Source of the DNA: Arthrobacter sp. StoSoilB19
GTDB lineage: Bacteria; Actinomycetota; Actinomycetes; Actinomycetales; Micrococcaceae
Assembly: GCF_019977275.1 (NCBI RefSeq)
Contig: NZ_AP024650.1
Span: forward strand, 1,860,001 to 1,924,000
Direction of reading: 5' to 3'
DNA length: 64,000 nt
Below are positions 54,700-62,998 of the stretch, in pieces (position 1 is the first letter of the stretch; every line of letters starts with the position of its first letter). Below the pieces are notes generated by a model. The model did not search any database and was not told the origin of the DNA. It saw only the letters and a program-made list of their open reading frames with translations. Both the position numbers and the translations under genes were made by a program.

Positions 54700-55734
54700 T
54701 TACGGCATGTCGAACGGTAGGGCTTTGTAGGCCGTGTTCTTGTTCATGTTCCAGCCGGCGACGATGCCGGAGCCGACCATCTGGTCGCTGAGGCGGGCGA
54801 GGCGGTAGGCGGGGTCGTTGTCGAGGGCGGGTTGGAGGAATTGGTGTGCTTTGCTGCCTTTGCCTTCCCACCAGTTGATGTAGCCGATGGCGGTGAGGAC
54901 TGGTGCTGCGTGTTCGGGGGAGGTGCGGGTGTAGGCGTGCAGGAGGAGTTGTTGTGCCCATTCGATGCGCGACCACTTCGGGGCCTCTGTGGTCTGGGCG
55001 AACAGGATGTGCTGCATGGGTTCGTCAAACCCTGGGATGTCGGCTATGAGTCTGTCTCGGATGGCGGGGAATTGCAGGTTCGCGACGAGGGCGTGGCAGT
55101 CGTCGTCGCTGGGGAAGTCCGCGGAGCCGAGCATGCTGCCCCAGAGTTCCCTTCCGTGCAGGATGGCAGTCTCGGTGGTTTGAGACCTGATGGAGTCCAT
55201 GTGGCTTTCAACTGCGGCGGCTTTCGCTGCCGTCGGGCCGGTGGCTGGGAGGGTGATGCGGTCGGTGGGTTGGACGTAGCTGCCGCGGTAGATGAATTCC
55301 GCGTTGATGGCGCTGGTCTGGGTGGAATTGACGGGCAGGGCGAGGCTGGTGCCTGGTTCCCCGTCGTAGGGGGAGAAGGTTTCGTCTCCGACGATGAGGC
55401 CGTCTCGGATGGTGATGCCTTGTTCTGCGAGGACTCCGGTGAGCGCCGCGATGGCTCCGGCTTGGGGTTTAGGCTGTCCGGGTTGGGTGGTTTCGCTGGT
55501 GTAGACGGCGAAGAGGATGGACGTGGCGGTGGCGTCGCTGGTGAGGTAGTGGGCGACGGTTTGTGCGTAGGGGAGTTCCTGTCCTGGTTGGTGGGGGAGG
55601 TCGATGCGGAGGGTTGCGCCGATGCTGTTGTCTTTCATTGTGATGCACACCAGGCTTTCCTGGGGCCAGAAGCCGAGGGTGTGCCCGATGAAGCTGAGGA
55701 CATCTGATGGTGTTTTGAGCGTGAGTTTTTCCAT
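54700..55734 (-). CDS. DUF4192 domain protein
   Basis: The 344-residue protein begins MEKLTLKTPSDVLSFIGHTL and GFWPQESLVCITMKDNSIGA, the standard start of DUF4192 proteins, followed by LRIDLPHQPGQELPYAQTVA. A C-terminal helical region repeats the pattern LHAYTRTSPEHAAPVLTAIG and KAHQFLQPALDNDPAYRLA. DUF4192 is widespread in actinobacteria and has no established function. ATG at 55734 is chosen because it gives the family N terminus; the frame is open to 55842. Ends within 100 bases of where the binding protein region ends, in convergent orientation. Confidence 0.85.
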   Translation of the reverse strand: MEKLTLKTPSDVLSFIGHTLGFWPQESLVCITMKDNSIGATLRIDLPHQPGQELPYAQTVAHYLTSDATATSILFAVYTSETTQPGQPKPQAGAIAALTGVLAEQGITIRDGLIVGDETFSPYDGEPGTSLALPVNSTQTSAINAEFIYRGSYVQPTDRITLPATGPTAAKAAAVESHMDSIRSQTTETAILHGRELWGSMLGSADFPSDDDCHALVANLQFPAIRDRLIADIPGFDEPMQHILFAQTTEAPKWSRIEWAQQLLLHAYTRTSPEHAAPVLTAIGYINWWEGKGSKAHQFLQPALDNDPAYRLARLSDQMVGSGIVAGWNMNKNTAYKALPFDMP

Positions 55735-56215
55735 GATCCCGTGTTTCCCTTCACCCTGCGATTGCTGTTTCTTCTGCGGTTGTTGGTTATGGGCGTCGTT
55801 CTGGTAGGGGACCATCCGCTGGGTCGAGGGGCCGGAGTGCAACTTGGGGGACCGGCCCCGGGACTGGAAACTTCCATGCGGAGCGCATGTGCCTTGTTGC
55901 GCAAAGTTTTCGGTTTCGGGGTCGGCGCGGTAGCGCCCTGGTTGCGTGGAGGACCCGCCCAGCGATCATGGGGAGTATCAGAATGACAAGCAGTTCGTCC
56001 TTCTGCTTGTCCATCGACTCCGCGCGACAATGCGGCATGACTTACGGGGGAAGGCCCCTTGGAATGAGGCGTGGTCGTGTAGTGGATTGGAGTAACAGGC
56101 ATGGCGGACCACTGGCTGCTTAAAGGAGCAGGGCCAGGACGGTAGAACAAACAAGACCGGGAAAGAATGGAAGTGGCGGTTACGGCTTTGCGTGCGGGCA
56201 GCCAGTGTCAGGAAG
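55735..56215. other. Divergent promoter region, no gene recognised
   Basis: About 480 bases between DUF4192 and the RHH protein. Several overlapping frames appear on both strands but none looks like a known protein. It should contain promoters for both flanking genes. Confidence 0.4.
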
Positions 56216-56232
56216 GGTACCGTTTTGGTACC
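56216..56232. promoter_or_regulatory. Possible operator GGTACC-GTTTT-GGTACC
   Basis: Two GGTACC palindromes are separated by five bases, 15 bases upstream of the RHH start. Ribbon-helix-helix antitoxins often bind such paired palindromes to control their own gene, so autoregulation is inferred. Confidence 0.45.
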
Positions 56233-56246
56233 GTGAAGCGGTGGTT

Positions 56247-56447
56247 ATGAATCTCCGTGTCCCTGAGGAGCCCGAGCGGCGGCTGGAGAAGTTGGCTGCC
56301 GGGGAATATGCGTCCCAGCCCGCGCTTCTGTTGCAGGGCGCAGGGTTGGTTCTGCAGCGCCGCGCGCGCCGGCGTGAAATCAGTGAGGGCCTTGGCTTTG
56401 TTATGAGTCATGACGCTGATTTGCTTAAGCGTCTAGAGGACGCGTGA
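56247..56447 (+). CDS. Ribbon-helix-helix (antitoxin-like) small protein, orphan
   Basis: The 66-residue protein begins MNLRVPEEPERRLEKLAAGE, matching the beta-strand and first helix of CopG/Arc-type proteins, and continues with YASQPALLLQGAGLVLQRRA and a short acidic C-terminal tail LLKRLEDA. ATG at 56247 is preferred over the frame's upstream Met at 56205. The usual toxin gene (PIN, Doc or RelE type) is absent downstream, where only the right attachment repeat follows. It could be a solitary regulator or the remains of a lost toxin-antitoxin pair. Confidence 0.6.
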   Translation: MNLRVPEEPERRLEKLAAGEYASQPALLLQGAGLVLQRRARRREISEGLGFVMSHDADLLKRLEDA

Positions 56448-56671
56448 CGGCGTAGTTTGGTTTCAGGCTGGTTGTGGGCTCGCTGCTGGCACTACTGACT
56501 TGCCCGCCCAGGTTTACAGGCATCTGATGTCCCCGGTAGTGCTTCAGCAGCCCCGAATGGGGTGTGGACAATGTCCACACTTTCCGCGCCGGATCGGCTT
56601 GTACAGCCGTCAAACTGCTTCGGTTTCCGGGTGTTTCCGCGGGTTCCCGGTGTTTTCAAGGGCTTGAAGCC
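56448..56671. other. Right end of island, no gene
   Basis: About 220 bases between the RHH gene and the second tRNA repeat. It holds the second 19-bp palindrome at 56562. No integrase fragment was recognised. Confidence 0.45.
56562..56580. repeat. Palindrome GTGTGGACA-A-TGTCCACAC, right copy
   Basis: Perfect 9-bp inverted repeats flank one base. The left copy at 6120-6138 differs only in the central base. The copy is about 90 bases inside the right tRNA repeat, whereas the left one is about 340 bases inside. Confidence 0.6.
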
Positions 56672-56701
56672 GGTTCGAGTCCCACCTCGGGCACAGTGTT
56701 T
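56672..56701 (+). repeat. Putative attR: tRNA-Leu 3' end direct repeat, copy 2
   Basis: These 30 bases are identical to 5748-5777 and in the same orientation, giving a repeat-to-repeat span of 50.9 kb. No tRNA body precedes this copy. It is read as the right boundary of the integrated element. GTCAGGGGCTTTTT and TTGACAAAGCTTG follow at similar distances to the left copy. Confidence 0.8.
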
Positions 56702-57162
56702 CCGCAGGTCAGGGGCTTTTTGGTTTCTTACTGTTGACAAAGCTTGACATTCGTAAGTTGCATGATGCGTATATTCGCATACCCGGCTGAACTTGGAACG
56801 TCGCTGCGAACGGATTCATTAACGCCTCGGCCGTCCTGAGTGAAGCGGACGCGCGGAGAGGTCTATCCAGCTCCCTCGGGCCCCAGTTGCCCTGGCAAGG
56901 ACCTGCAGCCAGTGGGAGGCGGTGTCAGCCCTAAGGCTGGACCCCCGACGCGATCTAGCTCCGTATTTGACCGCCGTCTGGGCAGCGGCAACGACCTGCC
57001 CACAGCACTCCAGGCTCCGGCGCTCATCCGGAAGATACTTGGGAGGTAACGCCGGTGGAGCGCTCATTCCCGGACCTCAGTGTTGCGCGCGTATCCGGTT
57101 CTTGCCCGCCCCGGTCCGTGCGGGCCTGTCGGGCCGAGCAGGACCTTGGCTCCACAGTTTCG
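56702..57162. other. Promoter-like region without a gene
   Basis: About 460 bases. It starts with a T-rich stretch and the palindrome ATGCG-TATATT-CGCAT (56766-56781) close to TTGACA at 56749. No open frame downstream in that direction looks like a known protein. Confidence 0.4.
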
Positions 57163-60015
57163 TCAGTTTGGAAAAGCTCCGCCCATGCCTGTGTTTTTCG
57201 GCCGTGGTTGTGCCGCGGGGCTGTTGGTGGTTTTGGCGTAGGTGGCGGTGTTCATGGTGCCTGTGCAGGCGGGATATTCGCTGCAGCCGTAGAAGGTGCC
57301 GTATTTGCCGGAGCGTTGGGTCATGAATCCGTTGCCGCATTTGGGGCAAATGACCGTTTGCATTGGTTGCCCATTGAGGTTTTGCAGTGTGAGGCCGTGA
57401 TCCTTCATCAGTTCCTTGATGAAGGGGGATTCCTGGCCCTCAACGGTGAGGAGCAACACTGATCGTCTGGCCCGTGTGAGTGCGACGTAGAAGAGCCGCC
57501 GTTCCTCGGCCAGGGGATAAGTGTCGCCGTCGGGCATCGCGAGTTCGAGTACGGGGTCATCGATGATGGTGCTGGGGAACCCGTATCTGCCTTTGGTCAT
57601 TCCAAGGATCACGATGTAGTCAGCTTCGAGGCCTTTTGCGCCGTGGACGGTGTTCATCTGTATGTTCAGGTGATCCCACCCGTTTCCGTAGCCGGCGGGG
57701 ATGCTGTTGAGCAGGTGACGGTATCGGGCGAGGATACGGACCTGAACTTGACCTTCGGCCCCGGCCGGCACCTCACCGGCGCGCACCTCGCGGTTCAGTT
57801 GTTCCAAATAGGTGTTCACGGCGCCGGCGAACCTATCCGCGCTGTTGGCGAACCGGTTGGTGTTGCTGACGGCGACGATCCTGACCGGAGTTCCGATTTC
57901 CGGGGTCAGGGATTTGACCTTTTTAGGGAGTTGTTGGGGATTTTTTTGAATGAAGGCGCTGGAGATGTCACTGACGCTTTGCGGGGACCGGAACGTTCTC
58001 TCCAGGCGCAGGGTCTGACCCGGGCCGAACCAGCGGTGAAAGTCCGTCATCACGGACAGGTCCGCGCCGGCGAACCTGTTGATGCTTTGCCAGTCGTCTC
58101 CTACCGCGAACAGGTACCTGTCGGAATGATTGACCAGGGCCCGCACCAGTCGTGCCCGGGCGTGGCTGGCGTCTTGCATTTCATCTACCATGACCAGTTC
58201 GTATCCGCTGTCCCACCGGCCGGCTTCGATATGGTCGGCGGCGTGGTTGAGCATGTCCTCGAAATCGATGTAGTTCTCCGCCGCGAGTTCCTGCTCCCAT
58301 TTGTCTCGGATTGACCCGAACAGGGTCAGGAAGATCGAGTGCCGGAACCGGTTCCGGAGTCCGGGCCGGGATTTCAGATTGTCCCGGAGGGCTGCGTCGT
58401 CGAGCCGGTTGCTTTTCGCGTGGATCAGGAAGGTCCGGAACGTCCGCACGAGGTCCGCGTTCTCGATTACCTGGCGCCCGGGGACGGGACGGTCCGGGTT
58501 GGGGTCGAGGGTGAGGCCGCGGTCGGTGAGTTCCCTTTCTAGGTAGCTGAACGCAGTTCCGTCCAATGTTCCTGCCGTGGTGGTTTCCAGCAGGGTGGTT
58601 CCGTGCTGCTGGTGGGTTGCGCGTTTCCAAGTGACCCCGTCGAGGTACCCTTCGAACCCGGTGCGGGGCGCCCGGCCGTGTGTATCCAAGGCGAAATGCT
58701 CGTGGTAGGTGTCAATGGCGGGGTAGTAGAAGTCTGGGCAGTATTGCCGGTGTTCAGCGTCGGTGGTGTCGTGCTCGTACCGTGCTTCATATTTGTATTG
58801 AACCCCGTTGTAGAACAGCCAGTCAGCAATCATCTGTTCGCCGTGGCTTTTGACGGTTTCGCCCTGCAGGGTCCGAAGCGCCGAAGCGTTCGTTGCGGTC
58901 TCCCAGAGGTTTGGATCGTCCTGTTCCTGTCCGAATTCGGGCAGGTCGCTGCCGAGAACGATGCGGAAAAAGTCCCACAATCCTCGGAACCCGGGATCGG
59001 TATCCCTGAGCCCGTCAACCAGGCGCATCAAGTGTTCGTGGTCCCGTCCATTCTCCAGCCACGGGGCCAGGGCAGGTTTCCGGCCGGTGGCCTTCCCGAT
59101 GACTTCCAGTCCGAATGCGTGGAAGGTGCGGGCGGCGACCTGGTCACCGTCGAGGTCCAGGGGATGCGCGCGGTCCTTAATCCGTTGTTTGAGTTCTTCG
59201 GCGGCGTCTTTGTTGAAGGCCAGCAGCAGGATTTTCTCCGCCGGTACAAGGTTGCGGTGCAGGGCGTAGGCGGTTTTGGCGACCATGGTGGAGGTCTTCC
59301 CGGAACCGGCGGAGGCGATGACCTGCACGCGGTTGTCGAAACAGATCACGGCGTGGGCCTGCTCCCGGGTCAAGGGTGAACGCTCAACCCGGTCAAACAA
59401 GTCGGCACAGGATTCCAGCTCGGAACTCATGTGATCTGCGTTCAACCCTGCAATGTACTGTTCGAGGTCAGTGCTCCAGAACCGGATTGCTTTCTGGGCA
59501 GTGTTGTCGAGAGCGGCAATGTGGCCGGCCAGGAGCGGTTCGCGCAGGAGCTTCCCGAGCCTTTCTCCGGGTTTCGTTTTTTCCCACCGCAGGCAAAAGT
59601 CCCGGCTAAGCCATCGCCGTCCCCCGGTCGAGGGAAGGGCTGCATCGAAGAACCCTGCCGCCCAAGCTTTCACCTCACCGATCCCCAGCAGCAGTTCGAT
59701 GGCGCTCCCAAGTTCACGGGCCGAGCGGGAGGGAATACCGCGCAGCACTATGCTTCGCCCTTCGCACGGCACCACGAGCCTGGACCACAACACGCCTGGT
59801 AGCACTATCGGCGATGTCAATGCCTCCATGCCGACAGCAAACGACCCTCCGTCGTCGCGGACAGTCAGACCGTCATCAGCAAGGGTGAGCTGCCAACTGC
59901 CGGAACCGGTGACAAGCTTCCCGAACCCCGACGGTCCCCACGTCCTCAACATCCGCCCCGCCCTCCCGGTAGCGTCGCTGCTGGTCCAGCTCAAAAGAGA
60001 AGAGCCGTGTGACAA
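57163..60015 (-). CDS. Helicase IV-like (UvrD/Rep superfamily 1A) helicase with nuclease-like insertion and C-terminal zinc finger
   Basis: The 950-residue ATP-dependent 3'-5' DNA helicase resembles E. coli helicase IV. Residues 1-200 form a leading domain; then come LTREQAHAVI, Walker A VIASAGSGKTST near 234-242, Walker B LVMVDEMQDASHARAR near 611, FAVGDDWQSINRFAGADL, TVHGAKGLEADYIVILG and FYVALTRARRSVLLL. Inserted at about 390-445 is GEQMIADWLFYNGVQYKYEA followed by CPDFYYP and HEHFALD, a pattern like the E-D-ExH core of a PD-(D/E)XK nuclease. The end has a topoisomerase-type zinc finger, CPKC near 890 and GCSEYPAC near 911. The start is TTG at 60015; it lies 121 bases after the NERD gene, same strand. 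Confidence 0.88.
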   Translation of the reverse strand: MSHGSSLLSWTSSDATGRAGRMLRTWGPSGFGKLVTGSGSWQLTLADDGLTVRDDGGSFAVGMEALTSPIVLPGVLWSRLVVPCEGRSIVLRGIPSRSARELGSAIELLLGIGEVKAWAAGFFDAALPSTGGRRWLSRDFCLRWEKTKPGERLGKLLREPLLAGHIAALDNTAQKAIRFWSTDLEQYIAGLNADHMSSELESCADLFDRVERSPLTREQAHAVICFDNRVQVIASAGSGKTSTMVAKTAYALHRNLVPAEKILLLAFNKDAAEELKQRIKDRAHPLDLDGDQVAARTFHAFGLEVIGKATGRKPALAPWLENGRDHEHLMRLVDGLRDTDPGFRGLWDFFRIVLGSDLPEFGQEQDDPNLWETATNASALRTLQGETVKSHGEQMIADWLFYNGVQYKYEARYEHDTTDAEHRQYCPDFYYPAIDTYHEHFALDTHGRAPRTGFEGYLDGVTWKRATHQQHGTTLLETTTAGTLDGTAFSYLERELTDRGLTLDPNPDRPVPGRQVIENADLVRTFRTFLIHAKSNRLDDAALRDNLKSRPGLRNRFRHSIFLTLFGSIRDKWEQELAAENYIDFEDMLNHAADHIEAGRWDSGYELVMVDEMQDASHARARLVRALVNHSDRYLFAVGDDWQSINRFAGADLSVMTDFHRWFGPGQTLRLERTFRSPQSVSDISSAFIQKNPQQLPKKVKSLTPEIGTPVRIVAVSNTNRFANSADRFAGAVNTYLEQLNREVRAGEVPAGAEGQVQVRILARYRHLLNSIPAGYGNGWDHLNIQMNTVHGAKGLEADYIVILGMTKGRYGFPSTIIDDPVLELAMPDGDTYPLAEERRLFYVALTRARRSVLLLTVEGQESPFIKELMKDHGLTLQNLNGQPMQTVICPKCGNGFMTQRSGKYGTFYGCSEYPACTGTMNTATYAKTTNSPAAQPRPKNTGMGGAFPN

Positions 60016-60136
60016 GGAGCAGCAGCTGGGCCAACAAATATCAAAAAGCGTCCGCCACCAAATATGGCAGCGCTATGGCACCTACCTGTCCGGGCAGTAA
60101 GGAGGATGCCGGTGGCGGGCGCCGTCGACAAGGACG

Positions 60137-60943
60137 TCACGAGGATTTGAACCGCGAAGCTACCGACTCACGGACGGCAGCGACGTCGACGTCGCCGCCG
60201 GTGTCTTCTGTAAGCAGTTTCGCCAGCCTTTTCGGCCAGACAATGTGGATGCTACGTGTCGCGAAGGCACCCCCGATCAGCGGCCAGTCGGCATCAACGA
60301 AACACAGCGCCCCGGTGACCGGCACATCCCCGACGAGCTCGCGTATGTGTCCGACCTGTTTGAGTACGCCATCGATCAGTTTCGTGCAGTCCCGCCGGCC
60401 TACGAGGAGCTTCTCGACGCGTGGTCGGAGGATTCCGCCCTCGATTTTCAGCTCGGGTCGCCCCTTGTACCGCTTGGCGTCGATCACCCAAATTCCACCG
60501 CGAGTGATCGCGTTGTGGTCGATGTTCGCCTTCGAGCCAGGGATACGTCGGTCGTGAAGAACTGCGATGTCATCGGTGACCAGGGCATCTAGCCGGGCGC
60601 CCAGGCGTTCCTCACCGACCGCGCCTCGATCCCACGCTCTGGTGCTTGGCCGCTCGTCAGCGAGGGCCACTGCTATGCCACCGACACGGCCCCACTTCTC
60701 ACGGAGCCTTGCCTCATCCTTGGCCTTGCGGCGCTCATATTCACGACGGGCGGACGACCCAGCCACTCCGGACTCATCAGAACGTCTTTCCACATCGGGA
60801 GGCATGGCGTTTGTAGCCTCGGTGGCGCACTCCAAGCAGCGGACGGTCTTGGTCTCGCTCTCATAGACCGCTTCTGTTCCCTGCGGAAGAGGCGACTCAC
60901 ACGCCCTGCAAACCCCCGCGTACCGAAGTCTCATCTTTTTCAT
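60137..60943 (-). CDS. NERD domain nuclease-related protein with N-terminal zinc ribbon
   Basis: About 268 residues. A zinc-ribbon-like segment near the start reads YAGVCRACESPLPQGTEAVY with RCLECATEA. A charged Arg/Lys/Glu-rich linker follows, then the NERD domain: GEERLGARLDALVTDDIAVL, DRRIPGSKANIDHNAITRG and IWVIDAKRYKGRPEL, where Asp, Asp and Lys fit the D-(D/E)XK nuclease core. It ends with LCFVDADWPLIGG and HIVWPKRLAKLL. The start at 60943 (MKKMRLRYAG) is the best choice; an open extension to 61192 exists but is unlike coding sequence. NERD proteins often occur with helicases, and a helicase gene follows directly. Confidence 0.83.
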   Translation of the reverse strand: MKKMRLRYAGVCRACESPLPQGTEAVYESETKTVRCLECATEATNAMPPDVERRSDESGVAGSSARREYERRKAKDEARLREKWGRVGGIAVALADERPSTRAWDRGAVGEERLGARLDALVTDDIAVLHDRRIPGSKANIDHNAITRGGIWVIDAKRYKGRPELKIEGGILRPRVEKLLVGRRDCTKLIDGVLKQVGHIRELVGDVPVTGALCFVDADWPLIGGAFATRSIHIVWPKRLAKLLTEDTGGDVDVAAVRESVASRFKSS

Positions 60944-61358
60944 GACGAGGCGGGGTAAATCACTGGAACGAATCGCCGAGTCAGCTTGTAGATCACGGCC
61001 GTCGGGCCGCAGATGCGCGTTGCCATGCCTCATTCTCACCCGCGGCAGGAACTTTTTCGGGGCAGGCCGCGCGTCCGCTCGGAAAGACATAGGAAACTGT
61101 CCCATTGAGTGATCCCCTTGTGGGCACCCAAAGCGCCAACAGCGCCGTGGAAGGCGGCCGTTATCGTCGAAAGTCAAATTTTTGGCACCCATGCCAGCAA
61201 GCCGAAAAGACTAGTCAGAAATGGTCGTTTTGGCGTCCCTTTACCTGGCTCCTCTTTTGGGGCATCAACTGTCTCCCACGTGTCTGGAAACTAAAGGTTC
61301 GCAATTTCAGCTGCAGGTGCCGCGGTTTCGCAATAGGCCTGCACATAGACTTCCTTCC
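60944..61358. other. Divergent region between NERD and DUF6994-like genes
   Basis: About 415 bases. It carries promoters for the NERD gene and the truncated DUF6994-like gene. No other gene was recognised. Confidence 0.45.
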
Positions 61359-61620
61359 ATGCGCGTCGTCGACATCGCCTTCAACTACCTTCTCGACACC
61401 GCGCCTCCAGGAAAGGACCCGGATTCCCATAGTCCGTGGCTCAAGGCTGATCATCAGTTGCTCTGGACCAAGGAGCTATGCGAGGGACAGCTGTTCGAAC
61501 TGGTGGTATCGGAAGATCCCAAGGTGCGTCGTAACAACTACCTGATGTTCGAGCAGACCCCCGAACAATGGTTCACATTCGGCAATGACGCCAACACGAA
61601 CTCGTACACCAGGTGGGGAA
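61359..61620 (+). pseudogene. DUF6994-like protein, 3'-truncated
   Basis: The ATG at 61359 starts MRVVDIAFNYLLDTAPPGKD, then PDSHSPWLKADHQLLWTKEL and NYLMFEQTPEQWFTFGNDAN, TNSYTRW. This resembles the N-terminal part of the DUF6994 family. At about 61618 coding similarity stops and the frame runs on into antisense catB sequence. About 87 residues remain, less than half the normal length. The break coincides with the broken end of catB (61623), so one rearrangement truncated both. Function unknown. Confidence 0.6.
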
Positions 61621-61622
61621 GC

Positions 61623-61976
61623 CTAGGGCTTTGGTCGAGTTTTGCCAATCGCGTAGCATACGGCGATGTCAACAGATCCCTTGGCGACGTGGTTGTTAAC
61701 TGTCCGGCCCAGTACCGCGTGAATCCGTTCCCGGTCCAGAACCTCGGTGCCCAAGTGCTGTGGAGCGAACACGTTGTCGATGATCGCCGTGATGGATTCC
61801 TGGGTCTCCCCGTAGGTGTAGGGGCGGGGAGGAGCGTCAGCGATTCCCACGACTCCGTCGTCAGTGTAGACGCGGATTAGGACGTGGTCGGCGATGGCGA
61901 CCTCGCCACTGGCGAATTTCAAAGGGTGCGTGTAAGGGATCGCATACGGGATCGCTTCGATCCGCTCGATTTTCAC
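61623..61976 (-). pseudogene. catB: Muconate cycloisomerase, C-terminally truncated
   Basis: The protein begins MKIERIEAIPYAIPYTHPLK, then DHVLIRVYTDDGVVGIADAP, RPYTYGETQESITAIIDNVF and RIHAVLGRTVNNHVAKGSVD. This is the capping domain and first barrel strand of CatB, the enolase-superfamily enzyme that turns cis,cis-muconate into muconolactone. Only about 110 of 370 residues remain, and similarity ends in AIGK, followed by RPKP and a stop. All catalytic Lys and metal ligands are missing, so it must be inactive. GTG start at 61976. It is the third gene after decarboxylase and catA, 137 bases from catA. Confidence 0.88.
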
Positions 61977-62113
61977 GGGGGCGGTCCTTCCGGTCTCAGT
62001 CGAGGAGTGTGGCAGCGCAAGAGGGGGTCTGAATGCTGGGGACGGGGAACTTCCGTTGCGGGATCCAGGGACAGGTCCCGCAACGGCAGCTCGATGACCT
62101 TCGCTTCTGGTGG

Positions 62114-62956
62114 TTAGGAAGAGGGGTCCAGGATGAAGTTGTAGCTGGACTGCACTACCTGCCCGTTGGGGCCGGGCTGAATGTCCAGCATCAGCTCCGG
62201 CTTGGTCGCGGTGGCGATGTCGTCATCGTTGTGCGGGTCTCCGGGGAAGTAGAGCTGCGTGGTCAGAAGCTCGTGTCCGGGCGCGGAAACTTTCAGGTGC
62301 AGGTGGGCCGGACGCCAGGCGTGCCAGCCTGCTGCGTTGATGAGGCGGCCGCAGGCTCCGTCGGTTGGGATCTGGTACGGGGCAGGCTGGATCGTGTTGA
62401 TCTGGAAGTTCCCCTCGTCATCGGTGATGAAGGTACCGCGCAGGTTCCACTCTGGGATGTTCGGTGCGAACTGGGAGTAGAAGCCGTCCTCGTCAGCGTG
62501 CCACAGCTGAATCTCCGCAAACGGCAACGGGCGGCCCTCGGTGCTGCGGACCTGGCCTTGGAAGAGCATTGGGGTGCCCTTCTCGTCGGGGCGCATGTCG
62601 ATGGTTGCGGGGCTTTTGTGTTCCGGTGCGTTCGGTGCGTAGTAGGGCCCTTCGATGGATCCCTTGTTGCCGATGCGGTGGCTGGTCGCCACTTCCTCGA
62701 CGGAGTGCTCAACCCAAACGTCCAGGAAGAGCGGCCATTCACCGTCCTCGCCGACCTGGATCAGCCACGCTTTCAGGGCGTTGTACTCGTCGTAGGTGAC
62801 CCTTTCTTCCAGCACGAGGTCGTTCGCGGCTTTGATCAGCCGTCCGGCGAGCAGGGCCACACGCTCCTGGCTCGTGGCTGCACTGGTCTGCTTGTTCTCA
62901 CGGAATCGTTGTGTTGCGTTGGCGCCGGAGGCGGCAGCGGTTGCTTGTGCGCTCAT
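62114..62956 (-). CDS. catA: Catechol 1,2-dioxygenase (intradiol)
   Basis: The enzyme opens catechol between the hydroxyls to cis,cis-muconate using Fe(III). The 280-residue protein has an N-terminal helical dimerisation part (EERVTYDEYNALKAWLIQVG), then KGSIEGPYYAPNAP, ELQLWHADEDGFY-like IQLWHADEDGFYSQFAP and IPEWNLRGTF with the Tyr ligands, and RPAHLHLKVSAPGH with the two His ligands. Actinobacterial CatA proteins share this pattern; hydroxyquinol is a possible alternative substrate. It is 42 bases downstream of the decarboxylase gene and upstream of the dead catB. Confidence 0.92.
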   Translation of the reverse strand: MSAQATAAASGANATQRFRENKQTSAATSQERVALLAGRLIKAANDLVLEERVTYDEYNALKAWLIQVGEDGEWPLFLDVWVEHSVEEVATSHRIGNKGSIEGPYYAPNAPEHKSPATIDMRPDEKGTPMLFQGQVRSTEGRPLPFAEIQLWHADEDGFYSQFAPNIPEWNLRGTFITDDEGNFQINTIQPAPYQIPTDGACGRLINAAGWHAWRPAHLHLKVSAPGHELLTTQLYFPGDPHNDDDIATATKPELMLDIQPGPNGQVVQSSYNFILDPSS

Positions 62957-62998
62957 GTCTGGTGTTCCTAATACTTGATTGGCTAAAGGTTGAGTTCG

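Noticed and set aside
54832..55707. 291-codon plus-strand frame opposite DUF4192
   Set aside because: Gly/Val/Asp-rich mirror of a gene with a clear DUF4192 N terminus.
56922..57462. Open frames between the right repeat and the helicase
   Set aside because: Compositionally biased, run into the antisense of the helicase C terminus, and lack a ribosome binding site.
61221..61880. 219-residue fusion frame through the 61.62-kb junction
   Set aside because: Only the part from 61359 to about 61618 resembles a protein; the rest is antisense to catB and the fusion is a product of the rearrangement.
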